Source: an uncultured Collinsella sp. (GTDB lineage: Bacteria > Actinomycetota > Coriobacteriia > Coriobacteriales > Coriobacteriaceae). From it: 64,000 bases of DNA. Below the pieces are notes generated by a model. The model worked only from the letters and a program-made list of their open reading frames with translations, did not search any database and was not told where the DNA came from. Position numbers and translations under genes: made by a program. The stretch covers positions 1 through 64,000 of the forward strand of contig UQHS01000004.1 of the NCBI GenBank assembly GCA_900540845.1, in the 5' to 3' direction. Each line of letters starts with the position of its first letter. Position 1 is the first letter of the stretch. This document shows positions 41,635 through 50,969 of this stretch, piece after piece.

Positions 41635-42807
41635 ATGAACGTCCTCGTTCTCAACGCCGGTAGCTCGAGCCTCAAGTTCCAACTTATGAACACGAAGACC
41701 CGCGAGGTCTTTACGAAGGGCAACTGCGAGCGCATCGGCCTTTCCGATGGCATTTTCGGCCATGCCGAGGGCGACGGCGACAAGGTCAAGGAGACCGTCG
41801 ATTTCCCCGATCACGGCGCTGCCATTCGCAAGGTCATGGACCTCATCCATGCATGTGGCTTCACGATGGAGGCCTTCGGTCACCGTATCGTTCAGGGCGG
41901 TTGGCACTTCAAGGACTCCGCGCTCGTCGACGACGAGGTCCTCGCTAAGATCTATGAGGTCGCCCCGCTCGCCCCGCTGCACAACTATGCCGAGGCCGGC
42001 GTCATCGAGTACTGCCGCGAAACCTACCCCGAGCTGCCGAACGTCGCCGTGTTCGACACCTCCTTCCACATGGGCATGCCCCCTGCGGCGTACATGTACG
42101 CTCTGCCGACCGACGTCCGTGAGAAGCTGCACATTCGCAAGTACGGCGCCCACGGTACGAGCCACCGCTACGAGTGGCAGACCGCCAAGGAGCTTCTCGG
42201 CGATACGTGCCATCGCGTGCTCTCCTGCCACCTGGGCAACGGTTCGTCCCTGTGCGCCATCGAAGACGGCGTGGTGCGCGACACCACCATGGGCCTGACG
42301 CCGCTCGACGGCCTCATGATGGGCACCCGCTGCGGCTCCATCGACCCCGCAACCGTGTGCTACCTGCAGCGTGAGGGCGGCTACACGTGCGACGAGGTCG
42401 ACACCATGATGAACAAGCAGTCTGGCTTCCTCGCCATTTCCGAGAACACGAGCGACGTGCGCGACATCCGCAACGGCGCCGCGGCGGGCGACGAGAGGTG
42501 CCTGCTCGCGCTCGATATGTTCATCTACAAGGTCGTTGCCCAGGGCGCGTCCATGATCGCGAGTATGTCCGGCGTCGACACCATCACCTTCACGGGCGGC
42601 ATCGGCGAGAACGACTGGGCCACGCGCCAGGCTATCTGCGAGTGCTTCGAGTGGATGGGCGTCCGCGTGGACCGCGAGAAGAACAAGAGCCTGTGCTTCG
42701 GTAAGACCGGTGTGTTCTCCACCGCCGGCTCCTCCGTCACCGTCATGGTGCTCCCCACCGATGAGGAGTACATGATCGCCTGCGACGTCGAGCGTCTCGC
42801 CAAGTAG
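41635..42807 (+). CDS. ackA: acetate kinase
   Basis: Converts acetyl phosphate and ADP to acetate and ATP, the energy-yielding end of acetogenic fermentation. The 390-residue protein has NAGSSSLKF at 7-15, the signature MGLTPLDGLMMGTRCGSIDP and TFTGGIGEN. GTAGGGAG precedes the ATG. A hairpin (CGCGCGGCG 41591-41599 with 41607-41615) lies in the leader. Unlike in many bacteria, pta is not in the same operon but lies 700 bases away on the opposite strand. Confidence 0.97.
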   Translation: MNVLVLNAGSSSLKFQLMNTKTREVFTKGNCERIGLSDGIFGHAEGDGDKVKETVDFPDHGAAIRKVMDLIHACGFTMEAFGHRIVQGGWHFKDSALVDDEVLAKIYEVAPLAPLHNYAEAGVIEYCRETYPELPNVAVFDTSFHMGMPPAAYMYALPTDVREKLHIRKYGAHGTSHRYEWQTAKELLGDTCHRVLSCHLGNGSSLCAIEDGVVRDTTMGLTPLDGLMMGTRCGSIDPATVCYLQREGGYTCDEVDTMMNKQSGFLAISENTSDVRDIRNGAAAGDERCLLALDMFIYKVVAQGASMIASMSGVDTITFTGGIGENDWATRQAICECFEWMGVRVDREKNKSLCFGKTGVFSTAGSSVTVMVLPTDEEYMIACDVERLAK

Positions 42808-42835
42808 GTATCGCCTCTCACAGAACCAAACGCGA

Positions 42836-42865
42836 AGCGGCCCCTCGTTTGAGGGGCCGCTCTTT
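42836..42865 (+). terminator. rho-independent terminator of ackA
   Basis: AGCGGCCCCTC (42836-42846) pairs exactly with GAGGGGCCGCT (42851-42861) over the loop GTTT, then CTTT. Confidence 0.8.
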
Positions 42866-42868
42866 CAT

Positions 42869-42917
42869 GGCGCGCTTTTTGCCGTGGCGCGCTTTTTGCC
42901 GTTGAGCGCCTTTTGCC
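42869..42917. repeat. 17-bp tandem repeat
   Basis: GGCGCGCTTTTTGCCGT occurs twice head to tail (42869-42885, 42886-42902), followed by a diverged third unit TGAGCGCCTTTTGCC. It lies between ackA and the convergent stress-protein gene. Confidence 0.8.
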
Positions 42918-42962
42918 CGGGAGTGCCTTTGGGCGTGCCCGGGCACCTCCTGTGCGCGTGCG

Positions 42963-43445
42963 CTATTTGACGGTGAGCACGGGGATGTCGGAGGAGCGAA
43001 GCACGCTGTAGCTCACACTGCCGAGCATGCCGCGCAGGGCGCCCAGGCCGCGGCGACCCATGATGATGAGGTCGCAGCGGTGATCGGCGGCGTAACTGGT
43101 GATCCCGTCGACGGGGGAGGGGGCGAGGCGCGTCTCGATGACGACCTTGGCCTTGATGCCGTCCATGTCCTTACCCAGGAGCGCCGCAACGCCGTCGTGC
43201 AGCTCGCGGTTGGAGCGCTCGGCGATCGAGGATAGAAGCGTTTCGTAGCTCGCGTAGTCGATGGGCGCCTCCCCGAACGCACCGGCGGCGGAAAGCATGG
43301 ACGGCGGCATGATGTCGTTGGATGCGACCGTGATGATGTGAATGGTGGCGCCCTCGTCACTCCCTACGAGGTCGACGGCCAAGTGGAGCGCGGCATGCGC
43401 GTGCTCGGAATCGTCGAAGGGAACCAAAACGTTGTTGAATACCAT
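42963..43445 (-). CDS. universal stress protein (UspA family)
   Basis: A 160-residue protein beginning VFNNVLVPFDDSEHAHAAL and ending in the ATP-binding pattern GRRGLGALRGMLGSVSYSVLRSSDIPVLTV (given in parts: IIMGRRGLGALRG, LGSVSYSVL), which fits GxxGxGxxxGS(V). ATP-binding Usp proteins influence survival under starvation and stress. ATG 43445 has AAAGGGG upstream. It lies 75 bases downstream of pta on the same strand and may be co-transcribed with it. Confidence 0.92.
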   Translation of the reverse strand: MVFNNVLVPFDDSEHAHAALHLAVDLVGSDEGATIHIITVASNDIMPPSMLSAAGAFGEAPIDYASYETLLSSIAERSNRELHDGVAALLGKDMDGIKAKVVIETRLAPSPVDGITSYAADHRCDLIIMGRRGLGALRGMLGSVSYSVLRSSDIPVLTVK

Positions 43446-43519
43446 GGGTGCCCCTTTCACTCGTCGTGCATCCGTTATTGACTCTGTACCCTTTAGCGTG
43501 GCGAAGTAGTCGCGAGAGG

Positions 43520-44500
43520 TTACTCGGCCATCTGAGCCTGAACGGCCGTGATGGCCACGACGCCCACGATGTCATCGGCGGAGCAGCCGCGAGACAGGTC
43601 GTTCACCGGCTTGGCGATGCCCTGCAGGATGGGGCCGTAGGCCTCGGCGCCGCCGAAGCGCTGCACCAGTTTGTAGCCGATGTTGCCGGTCTCGAGGTTG
43701 GGGAAGACGAGCACGTTGGCGTGGCCGGCGACTGCGGACTCGGGTGCCTTGAGCTCGGCGACGGACGGCACGATCGCGGCGTCGAGCTGCAGGTCGCCGT
43801 CGATGGCGAGCTCGGGTGCCTTCTCCTTGGCAAACGCGGTGGCCTCCTGGACCTTCTTGGCGACTTCGCCGCCGGCAGAGCCCATGGTGGAGTAGGAGAG
43901 CATGGCGACCTTGGGCTCGACATCGCCCATGAAGGTCTTGAAGGAGTTGGCCGAGGCGATGGCGATCTCGGAGAGCTCGTCGGAGGTCGGGGCGATGTTC
44001 AGGCCGCAGTCGGCGAACACGAGGGTGCCGTCGACGCCAAACTGCTCGGTTTTGGTGCACATGATCATGAACGCCGAGACGAGCTTGGTGCCCGGGGCAG
44101 TCTTCAGGATCTGCAGGGCGGGACGCAGGGTGTCGGCGGTGGAGTGGCAGGCGCCGGAGACAAGGCCGTCCGCGTCGCCCATCTTGACCATCATCGTGCC
44201 GAAGTAGGTGGCGTCCATCACCTGGGCGCGGGCCTGCTCGATGGTCACGCCCTTCTTGGCGCGCAGTTCGGCGAACTTCTGCGCGTACTCCTCATGCTTC
44301 TCGGCATTGCGCGGGTCGATGACGGTGGCGCCGGGGATGTCGATCTCGTCGGGGTTGCCCAGGATGACAAGGTTGGCGAGATCCTCCTCGACGATCTTCT
44401 TGGCCGCTTCGATGGTGCGCGGATCTTCGCCCTCGGGCAGGACGATGGTCTTCTTGTTCGCCTTGGCGGTGGCCTTCATGCGGCTCAGGAAATCGCTCAT
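43520..44500 (-). CDS. pta: phosphate acetyltransferase
   Basis: Makes acetyl phosphate from acetyl-CoA, feeding AckA. The 326-residue protein is the short, single-domain form without the N-terminal regulatory domain of E. coli Pta. Motifs are KTIVLPEGEDPRT, SGACHSTADTLRPALQI and VFPNLETGNIGYKLVQRFGGAEAYGPILQG (in parts). ATG 44500 is chosen over the longer in-frame start because AGGAGC lies seven bases upstream. Its promoter is probably TATAAT on the minus strand at 44580-44575, back to back with that of glf. Confidence 0.96.
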   Translation of the reverse strand: MSDFLSRMKATAKANKKTIVLPEGEDPRTIEAAKKIVEEDLANLVILGNPDEIDIPGATVIDPRNAEKHEEYAQKFAELRAKKGVTIEQARAQVMDATYFGTMMVKMGDADGLVSGACHSTADTLRPALQILKTAPGTKLVSAFMIMCTKTEQFGVDGTLVFADCGLNIAPTSDELSEIAIASANSFKTFMGDVEPKVAMLSYSTMGSAGGEVAKKVQEATAFAKEKAPELAIDGDLQLDAAIVPSVAELKAPESAVAGHANVLVFPNLETGNIGYKLVQRFGGAEAYGPILQGIAKPVNDLSRGCSADDIVGVVAITAVQAQMAE

Positions 44501-44574
44501 ACATGCTCCTCGTTTGTCCATGGCCCATCGCCGACATTCCGCGCGCGATGAGCTTTATTGGTGATACAAAGCTC

Positions 44575-44598
44575 ATTATAGGACTCGACCGCTATAAT
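44575..44598. promoter_or_regulatory. divergent -10 elements between pta and glf
   Basis: TATAAT occurs on the minus strand at 44580-44575 (toward pta) and on the plus strand at 44593-44598 (toward glf). Neither has a clear -35 hexamer. Confidence 0.5.
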
Positions 44599-44688
44599 CA
44601 TTTGGATAAAACGCGTTGCGCGGGTCATGACGGCCCCGCCCATCGCCCGAGAAGAGCAACACGCCGTCATTACCTGCAAGGAGCTGTC

Positions 44689-45891
44689 ATGCAGATCAAC
44701 TCAGGTCTCCCGGGGGACTTCAACCCAAGTGCCTACGACATGATCGTCGTCGGTGCGGGCTACGCGGGCGCGGTGTGCGCGCGTCGCCTCGCAGAGACCG
44801 TCGGCTTCCGCGTTGCCGTGCTGGAGCGCCGCGAGCACATCGCGGGTAACGCCTACGATTACTACGACGAGGCCGGCATCCTCGTCCATCAGTACGGCCC
44901 GCACATCTACCACACGTTCAGCGAGCGCGTGCACACGTTCCTGTCGCGCTTCACCGAGTGGACCGACTACCAGCACAAGGTGCTCGCCAACGTCCACGGC
45001 ACGCTTATGCCCGTGCCTTTCAACCACCAGAGCCTCCTGCTCGCCTTTGGCGACGAGCGTGGCGAGGAACTCTACGGCAAGCTCGTGGAGACCTTTGGCA
45101 AGGATGTGAAGGTGCCGATCCTGCAGCTTCGCGAGAAGAACGATCCCGATCTCGCCGAGGTTGCCGACTACGTCTACGAGAACGTCTTTTTGCACTACAC
45201 GATGAAGCAGTGGGGCCAGACACCCGACGAGATCGATCCGTCGGTCACCGCCCGCGTGCCCATCTTCGTCGGCGACGACGACCGCTACTTCCCCCAGGCC
45301 CCCTACCAGGGTATGCCCGCGGCAGGGTACACGGAGCTGTTCGCGAACATGCTCGATCACGACTGCATCGACGTCTTCTGCGATGTCGACGCCCGTGACA
45401 TCTTTGAGCTCGACGACACCACGGTGAAGGTATGCGGCAAGGTGTACGGCGGCGAGGTCGTCTACACCGGCCCGCTCGACGAGCTGTTCGGTTTGGACCT
45501 CGGCTCCCTGCCGTACCGCACACTCGACATGCAGTTCGAGACGCTCGACGTCGACCAGTTCCAGCCGGTCGGCACCGTGAACTACACGGTCTCCGAGGAC
45601 TACACGCGCATCACCGAGTTCAAGAACATGACGGGCCAGAAGGTCGACGGCAAGACGACCATCATGAAGGAGTTCAGCCACGCCTACGAGCCCGGCAGCG
45701 GCCAGACCCCGTACTACGCGATCCTCGACCCCGATAACCGCAAGCTCTACGAGCGCTATCTCGAGCGCGTCGCCCACATCACGAACTTCCACCCGGTGGG
45801 CCGCCTCGCCGAGTATCGGTATTACGACATGGACGCGGTGACCGCCTCCGCGCTCAACCTTTCCGATGAGATTATTTCCTGCCATGCCTAA
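44689..45891 (+). CDS. glf: UDP-galactopyranose mutase
   Basis: FAD enzyme converting UDP-galactopyranose to UDP-galactofuranose for cell-surface glycans. The 400-residue protein has the dinucleotide fold MIVVGAGYAGAVCARRLAE (19-37), then HIAGNAYDYYDEAGILVHQYGPHIYHT in parts, and the C-terminal segment RITEFKNMTGQ. These are hallmark regions of bacterial Glf. AAGGAG precedes ATG 44689. The next gene overlaps its end by eight bases, pointing to a two-gene galactofuranose unit. Confidence 0.96.
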   Translation: MQINSGLPGDFNPSAYDMIVVGAGYAGAVCARRLAETVGFRVAVLERREHIAGNAYDYYDEAGILVHQYGPHIYHTFSERVHTFLSRFTEWTDYQHKVLANVHGTLMPVPFNHQSLLLAFGDERGEELYGKLVETFGKDVKVPILQLREKNDPDLAEVADYVYENVFLHYTMKQWGQTPDEIDPSVTARVPIFVGDDDRYFPQAPYQGMPAAGYTELFANMLDHDCIDVFCDVDARDIFELDDTTVKVCGKVYGGEVVYTGPLDELFGLDLGSLPYRTLDMQFETLDVDQFQPVGTVNYTVSEDYTRITEFKNMTGQKVDGKTTIMKEFSHAYEPGSGQTPYYAILDPDNRKLYERYLERVAHITNFHPVGRLAEYRYYDMDAVTASALNLSDEIISCHA

Positions 45892-47017
45892 TTGCGAACA
45901 GACAAACGCCGGGGCCGCCTACGACATTGAGGCGGCCCGCGCCGCATTTCCCATCAAGACGATCTCGGTGACCCCTGCGGGCGAGGGCCATAAGGTGCTT
46001 TCCTTTGGCATCCCGAGCTACAACGCCGCCAAGGATATAGACCACTGCATCTCCTCGATCCTCGAGGGGTCCAAGTGCGCATCCGATATCGAAATCATCA
46101 TCGTCGACGACGGCTCCCAGGACGAGACGGGGCAAAAGGCCGACGAATGGGAGGCCCGTTATCCGGGCATCGTCCGCGTGGTACATCAGGAAAACGGCGG
46201 CCACGGCATGGCCGTACGCGCGGGCCTGCGCGAGGCGCGCGGCACGTACTACAAGGTCGTGGACTCCGACGACTGGCTCGACGCCTCGGCGCTCGCCACT
46301 ATGCTCACGATCTTGCGCGGGTTCGAGGAGCGCGATATCCGCGTGGACCTCTTCATTTCGAACTACGTGTACGAGAAGGTTTACGAGGGCACGCACACAA
46401 CGATCAGCTATCGCATGGCGCTGCCGCGGAAAAAGGTCTTTACCTGGGATGATATCCGCCGGTTCCGCCCCGACCAGAACCTGCTCATGCACTCGCTGTG
46501 CTACCGCACCGACGTCCTGCGCGCCCACGATCTGCCCATGCCGCCGCACACGTTCTATGTGGACAACATCTACGCCTACGTGCCGCTGCCTAACTGCAAG
46601 ACACTGTACTACGCCGATATCGACCTGTACCGGTACTTCATCGGGCGCGAGGGCCAAAGTGTCAACGAGTCCACCATGGTCAAGCGCCTCGACCAGCAGT
46701 TCCGCATCACGCGCATCATGATGCAGGCCTATCACCTGTACGAGGACGTGCCTCAGGAGAAACTGCGTGCGTACATGATGGGCTACTTCACCATGATGAT
46801 GGCGATCTGCTCGGTGTTCACCAAGCTGTCCGACAAGCCGGGCATCGAGGACGAGCTCAAGGCGCTGTGGACGGAGCTCAAGGAGTATGACGAGACGATG
46901 TACCGTCACGCCCGCCACGGCCTGATCGGCACGGGCACCAACCTCCCCGGCAAGCTGGGCGCAAGGACCACCATCGGCATGTATCACCTTGCGAGCCGCA
47001 TCTTCAAATTCAACTAA
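45884..47017 (+). CDS. family 2 glycosyltransferase, probably galactofuranose-related
   Basis: A 377-residue GT-A glycosyltransferase. SFGIPSYNAAKDIDHCISSIL opens the nucleotide-binding domain (in parts), IIIVDDGSQDET carries the first aspartates and VVDSDDWLD the DxD metal site. The C-terminal 150 residues are helical and membrane-associated in character. The start is uncertain between ATG 45866 and ATG 45884, both inside glf and in frame, neither with a strong binding site. The coupling with glf suggests that it transfers galactofuranose or builds the same glycan. Acceptor unknown. Confidence 0.85.
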   Translation: MPNCEQTNAGAAYDIEAARAAFPIKTISVTPAGEGHKVLSFGIPSYNAAKDIDHCISSILEGSKCASDIEIIIVDDGSQDETGQKADEWEARYPGIVRVVHQENGGHGMAVRAGLREARGTYYKVVDSDDWLDASALATMLTILRGFEERDIRVDLFISNYVYEKVYEGTHTTISYRMALPRKKVFTWDDIRRFRPDQNLLMHSLCYRTDVLRAHDLPMPPHTFYVDNIYAYVPLPNCKTLYYADIDLYRYFIGREGQSVNESTMVKRLDQQFRITRIMMQAYHLYEDVPQEKLRAYMMGYFTMMMAICSVFTKLSDKPGIEDELKALWTELKEYDETMYRHARHGLIGTGTNLPGKLGARTTIGMYHLASRIFKFN

Positions 47018-47018
47018 C

Positions 47019-47098
47019 GTGTAATTTGGGGACGGGTGCAGTTTTATACATGTCCCAGGGGCGGGTGCGGCGACAATGCTGCGCCCGTCCCCTTTTTT
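47019..47098 (+). terminator. terminator built from a GGGGACGGGTGCA-family repeat, locus 4
   Basis: A family core (GTGTAATTTGGGGACGGGTGC, 47020-47040, in part) starts at the glycosyltransferase stop. GGGGCGGGTGC (47058-47068) then pairs with GCGCCCGTCCCC (47081-47092) with a small bulge, followed by TTTTTT (47093-47098). The repeat appears to supply a rho-independent terminator for the glf operon. Confidence 0.75.
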
Positions 47099-47178
47099 GC
47101 CATACTGCGCCCATCTGCTTTTGTGCCCGCTCGGTGGGGTAGACTGAATCCGTAAAACGACGAAATGAGGTTCTCCCC

Positions 47179-49920
47179 ATGACCGATACCGCCCCTGCCG
47201 CCCGCGAACGCCGCGTCATCGCCGTGATCGACGGCAACTCCCTCATGCATCGCGCGTTCCATGCGGTGCCGCCCACCATGAACGCGCCGGACGGCCGCCC
47301 CACCAACGCCGTGTTCGGCTTCCTCAATATGTTCCTCAAGATGGCCGATGAATTTGCGCCCGATGGCGTGGTGTGCGCCTTCGACAAGGGCCGCCCAAAA
47401 GTCCGCATGGAGATGCTGCCGCAATACAAGGCGCAACGTCCGCCCATGGACCCCAATCTGCGAGCTCAGTTCCCCATGATCAAAGAGCTCCTGCAGGCCC
47501 TGTCCATCCCCGTGGTCGAGCTCGAGGGCTGGGAGGGCGATGACATCCTCGGCACGCTCGCCCGCCGCGGCGAGCGCCAAGGCTGCGACATGTATCTCGT
47601 CACGGGCGACCGCGACATGTACCAGCTCGTTACCGACCATGTGCACGTGGTGTCGACCCGCAAGGGGCTCTCCGACATCGCCATCATGACGCCCGAGAGC
47701 GTGGACGACCTGTACCACGGCATCACGCCCGACCTCGTTCCCGATTTTTACGGTCTCAAGGGCGATAGCTCCGACAACATCCCCGGCGTTCCCGGTATCG
47801 GTCCCAAAAAGGCGAGCGCGCTGATTGTGCAGTACGGCAACCTCGACGAGGTCATTGCGCATGCCGACGAGGTGAAGGGCAAGATGGGCGAGAACCTGCG
47901 CGCTCACATCGACGATGCGCTCATCTCGCGCAAGATCGCCACCATCATGACGGACGCTCCCATCGAGTGCGATCTGGACGAGGTCTCGTTCCCCGCGTTC
48001 GACGCGCTGTCGGTGTTCGCCGCCCTGGGCGAGCTCGGCATCATGGCCATGCAGAACCGGTTCCTCGCGCTTTTGGGCGACGGCGCCGCTGCCGAGATGC
48101 CCGCGACGAGTCTGGAGATGCCGCGCGTGATGTCCGCGCGTGTGGCCGACGGCGCGGGTGTGGACGAGGCTTTGGCGGAGATCTCCCGCGCACTTGAGGC
48201 GGGGGAGTGGCTCGGCGTCGCCCTGGAGGATGACAAGGAGTCCGGCGCCCTCTTTGGGCTTACGCGCACCCTGTGGGTCGCCACTGACGACGCCCTGGTT
48301 GCCATCGAGGAGCCTGAGGGCATGGGCGGCCAGGGCGAAGGTCTCATCGCGAGCACGCTGAAACGCATGTGCTCTGAGGGCAGCATCGCCTCCTGCGACG
48401 TCAAGGCTCTGCTGCACGTGCTCTCGCCCATCGACTCGAGCGAGCGCGAGGTGCTCGACCCGCTCGACATCGATGCCGGGCGGCTGTTTGACGTTGTCGT
48501 CGCGGCGTATCTGCTTGATTCCGTCCGGTCGGATTTCGCCGATTCGTACCTCGCCGAGACCTACTTGCGCGCGGCGCTGCCGTTTGCCGCCGGGGAGGAC
48601 GGTGCCCCTGCGGATGCCCCGTCTGCCGTCGCGCGGGGCGCCTGGCTTGCCCGTTTCGTGCGCGAGCCCTTGGCGGCCGCCCTTGCGGCTCAGGGCGCCG
48701 AGGACATCTTCGCCAAGATCGAGATGCCGCTGGTGCGCGTGCTCGCCTCCATGGAGCGCGCGGGTATGTATGTCGACCCCGAGCGTCTTGCCGCTCAGTC
48801 CGAGGAGTTGGTCGGCCAAATTGGCGATCTGGAGCATCGCATCCGTGAGCTCGCGGGCGACGAGACCTTCAACCTTTCGAGCCCCATGCAGCTCTCGCGC
48901 ATCCTGTTCGACAAGCTCGGCCTGCCCACGGCCGGCCTCAAGAAGACGCAGCGCGGGTATTACTCGACAAACGCTAAGGTGCTCGAGGAGCTCGCCAAGG
49001 ACCACGAGATCGTCCGTCTCATCCTCGAATATCGCGAGAAGACCAAGATCAAGTCCACCTATCTCGACACGCTGGGCGGCCAGCGTCGTAGCGACGGGCG
49101 CGTGCACACCACGTACAACCAGACCATCACCGCCACGGGGCGCCTGTCGAGCTCCAACCCCAACCTGCAGAACATCCCCACCCGCTCCGAGCTGGGCCAC
49201 GCCGTCAAGAAGGCGTTCTCCGTGGAGGAGGGCTCTGTCTTCGTGGCGATCGACTACTCGCAGATCGAGCTCAGGCTGCTTGCGCACCTCTCCGGCGACG
49301 AGCACCTGGTGAGCGCCTTCAACGAGGGCGAGGACTTCCACGCCGAGACCGCCGCGCGCGTGTTTGGCGTCGCCCTGGATGAAGTCACGCCGCAGTTGCG
49401 CAGTCGTGCCAAGGCGGTGAACTTCGGTATCGTGTATGGACAGCAGGCATACGGCTTGTCGCAGACGCTCGACATCCCCATGGCGGAGGCGCGTGGGATG
49501 ATCGACGCCTATTTCCGCGCGTATCCCGGCGTGCGCACGTACTTGGACGAGACCGTTGCCTTTGCCAAGCAGACGGGGTATGCCGAGACCATGTATGGCC
49601 GCCGCCGCCCCATCCCCGAGCTGCGCGTGCCGGCGCAGCGCATGTTTGGCGAGCGCACGGCGATGAACCATCCCATGCAGGGGTCGGCGGCCGACATCAT
49701 CAAGATCGCGATGGTGCGCGTGGCCGAGCGCCTGCGCGCCGAGGGCTTTGCCGCCAAGATGATCTTGCAGGTGCACGACGAGTTGGATTTCGAGTGCCCC
49801 GTGGGTGAGGTCGACGCGCTCGTGGCGATGGTGCGCGAGGAGATGGAGGGCGTGGCCGAGCTACGCGTTCCCCTCATCGCGGACGCGAGTGTAGGCGAGA
49901 CCTGGGCCGAGGCGAAGTAA
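47179..49920 (+). CDS. polA: DNA polymerase I
   Basis: Repair and primer-removal polymerase, 913 residues. The 5'-3' exonuclease (about 10-300) has DGNSLMHRAFHA, EGWEGDDILGTLA and GLKGDSSDNIPGVPGIGPKKA in parts. The polymerase domain has motif A IDYSQIELR (Asp692), the O-helix AKAVNFGIVYGQQAYG and motif C QVHDELDFE (Asp867). The central region (about 330-520) lacks the DxE and other acidic residues of the 3'-5' proofreading site, so that activity is probably absent, as in many Gram-positive PolA. GATGAGG is a modest binding site. Convergent with a Cof-type phosphatase gene. Confidence 0.97.
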   Translation: MTDTAPAARERRVIAVIDGNSLMHRAFHAVPPTMNAPDGRPTNAVFGFLNMFLKMADEFAPDGVVCAFDKGRPKVRMEMLPQYKAQRPPMDPNLRAQFPMIKELLQALSIPVVELEGWEGDDILGTLARRGERQGCDMYLVTGDRDMYQLVTDHVHVVSTRKGLSDIAIMTPESVDDLYHGITPDLVPDFYGLKGDSSDNIPGVPGIGPKKASALIVQYGNLDEVIAHADEVKGKMGENLRAHIDDALISRKIATIMTDAPIECDLDEVSFPAFDALSVFAALGELGIMAMQNRFLALLGDGAAAEMPATSLEMPRVMSARVADGAGVDEALAEISRALEAGEWLGVALEDDKESGALFGLTRTLWVATDDALVAIEEPEGMGGQGEGLIASTLKRMCSEGSIASCDVKALLHVLSPIDSSEREVLDPLDIDAGRLFDVVVAAYLLDSVRSDFADSYLAETYLRAALPFAAGEDGAPADAPSAVARGAWLARFVREPLAAALAAQGAEDIFAKIEMPLVRVLASMERAGMYVDPERLAAQSEELVGQIGDLEHRIRELAGDETFNLSSPMQLSRILFDKLGLPTAGLKKTQRGYYSTNAKVLEELAKDHEIVRLILEYREKTKIKSTYLDTLGGQRRSDGRVHTTYNQTITATGRLSSSNPNLQNIPTRSELGHAVKKAFSVEEGSVFVAIDYSQIELRLLAHLSGDEHLVSAFNEGEDFHAETAARVFGVALDEVTPQLRSRAKAVNFGIVYGQQAYGLSQTLDIPMAEARGMIDAYFRAYPGVRTYLDETVAFAKQTGYAETMYGRRRPIPELRVPAQRMFGERTAMNHPMQGSAADIIKIAMVRVAERLRAEGFAAKMILQVHDELDFECPVGEVDALVAMVREEMEGVAELRVPLIADASVGETWAEAK

Positions 49921-49930
49921 TTTTTATGGT

Positions 49931-49965
49931 CGGGGCGCTCACGTTGTGGATACGTGAGTGTCCCG
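49931..49965. terminator. hairpin between convergent polA and Cof-type gene
   Basis: CGGGGCGCTCACG (49931-49943) pairs with CGTGAGTGTCCCG (49953-49965) with two wobble pairs. It lacks a clear U-tract but sits just behind polA. Confidence 0.5.
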
Positions 49966-50126
49966 ATTGCTGACGTTGAGGGGAAACAAGGCCCCATGGG
50001 TGCCATCCTCCCGGCGCCGATGGCGCTCGAACGCGTCTTGGGTGCCGGGAGCGAATGAGTTGGACCCGGGCGTCGGTCTGCCTTGTGAACGCTGGGGGAC
50101 GAACGCTGTGGGCGGTGTCGTTGCCG

Positions 50127-50969
50127 CTACTTTGTGGTGCGCACCGCGTCGACGATGCGGTCGATGACGGTGAGGACGCCCGCCTCGTTGTTGGTGGGCG
50201 CGAGGAACTTGCCATGCTCGTGCATGTGCTCGGCGGCGTTGCCCATCACATAGCTGTGGCCGACGGTCTCGAGCATGGGGATATCGTTGTACGTATCGCC
50301 AAATGCGGCGATATCGGCGACATCGATGTCGAGCGCCTCTGCCAGGTGCCGGATGCCGGAGCCCTTGTTGATCCCAAGGTTCATGAAGTCGATCCACTCG
50401 TTGCCCGCGCACGTCACGTACAGGCGCGACCCGAATTCCGGGTTGTAGAGCTCCTCGAAGTTGCGCATGCTATCCCAGCCGGGGAAGTACATCGAGACTT
50501 TGTTGGAATCCACATCGACGCTGTCAAACGAGTCGACGTACGTGATCGAGTGGTAGTAGATGCTCACCATGTCGTGATGCTCACGGTCGCGCTCGAGCAT
50601 ATACGCCTCGTCGAAGGAGCACAGCACGGGGGCGCCGTGCCCGGAGGAAACGCAGCGATCGAGCACCTCGTGATAGAGCCCCTTGTCGAGAAGATCGCGG
50701 TAGACCGCCTCTCCGCGCAGGTAGACGGCGGCGCCGTTGTCTGCGACAAACGCCATGTCCTGATGGTGGAGGGGGAATGCGGAGCGGAGAGTGGGCTCGG
50801 GCCTGCCGCTCGCTGCGCAAAACACAACACCGTGCCGCGTGAGGGCGTCGATGCGCTCGTCGATCCCCTCGGGCATGGATTTATCGTCGGCGAGCAACGT
50901 GAGGTCCATGTCCGTCGCGATGAGCTTGATCGAGGATAGGTTCGTGTCGGTGAGATACGAGGGAAGCAT
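50127..50969 (-). CDS. Cof-type HAD phosphatase
   Basis: A 280-residue HAD hydrolase of the Cof subfamily, which dephosphorylates sugar phosphates, FMN or PLP. Motif I is LIATDMDLTLL (catalytic aspartates about 19 and 21), motif II is CAASGRP, motif III the lysine in NLGINKGSGIRHL, and motif IV is AFGDTYNDIPML. The large C2-type cap lies between. GGAGAGAA precedes ATG 50969. A longer in-frame start upstream has no support. Substrate unknown. Confidence 0.92.
   Translation of the reverse strand: MLPSYLTDTNLSSIKLIATDMDLTLLADDKSMPEGIDERIDALTRHGVVFCAASGRPEPTLRSAFPLHHQDMAFVADNGAAVYLRGEAVYRDLLDKGLYHEVLDRCVSSGHGAPVLCSFDEAYMLERDREHHDMVSIYYHSITYVDSFDSVDVDSNKVSMYFPGWDSMRNFEELYNPEFGSRLYVTCAGNEWIDFMNLGINKGSGIRHLAEALDIDVADIAAFGDTYNDIPMLETVGHSYVMGNAAEHMHEHGKFLAPTNNEAGVLTVIDRIVDAVRTTK

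Noticed and set aside
41635..44500. ackA-pta operon
   Set aside because: The two genes are on opposite strands and separated by a stress-protein gene and a terminator, so they are not co-transcribed.
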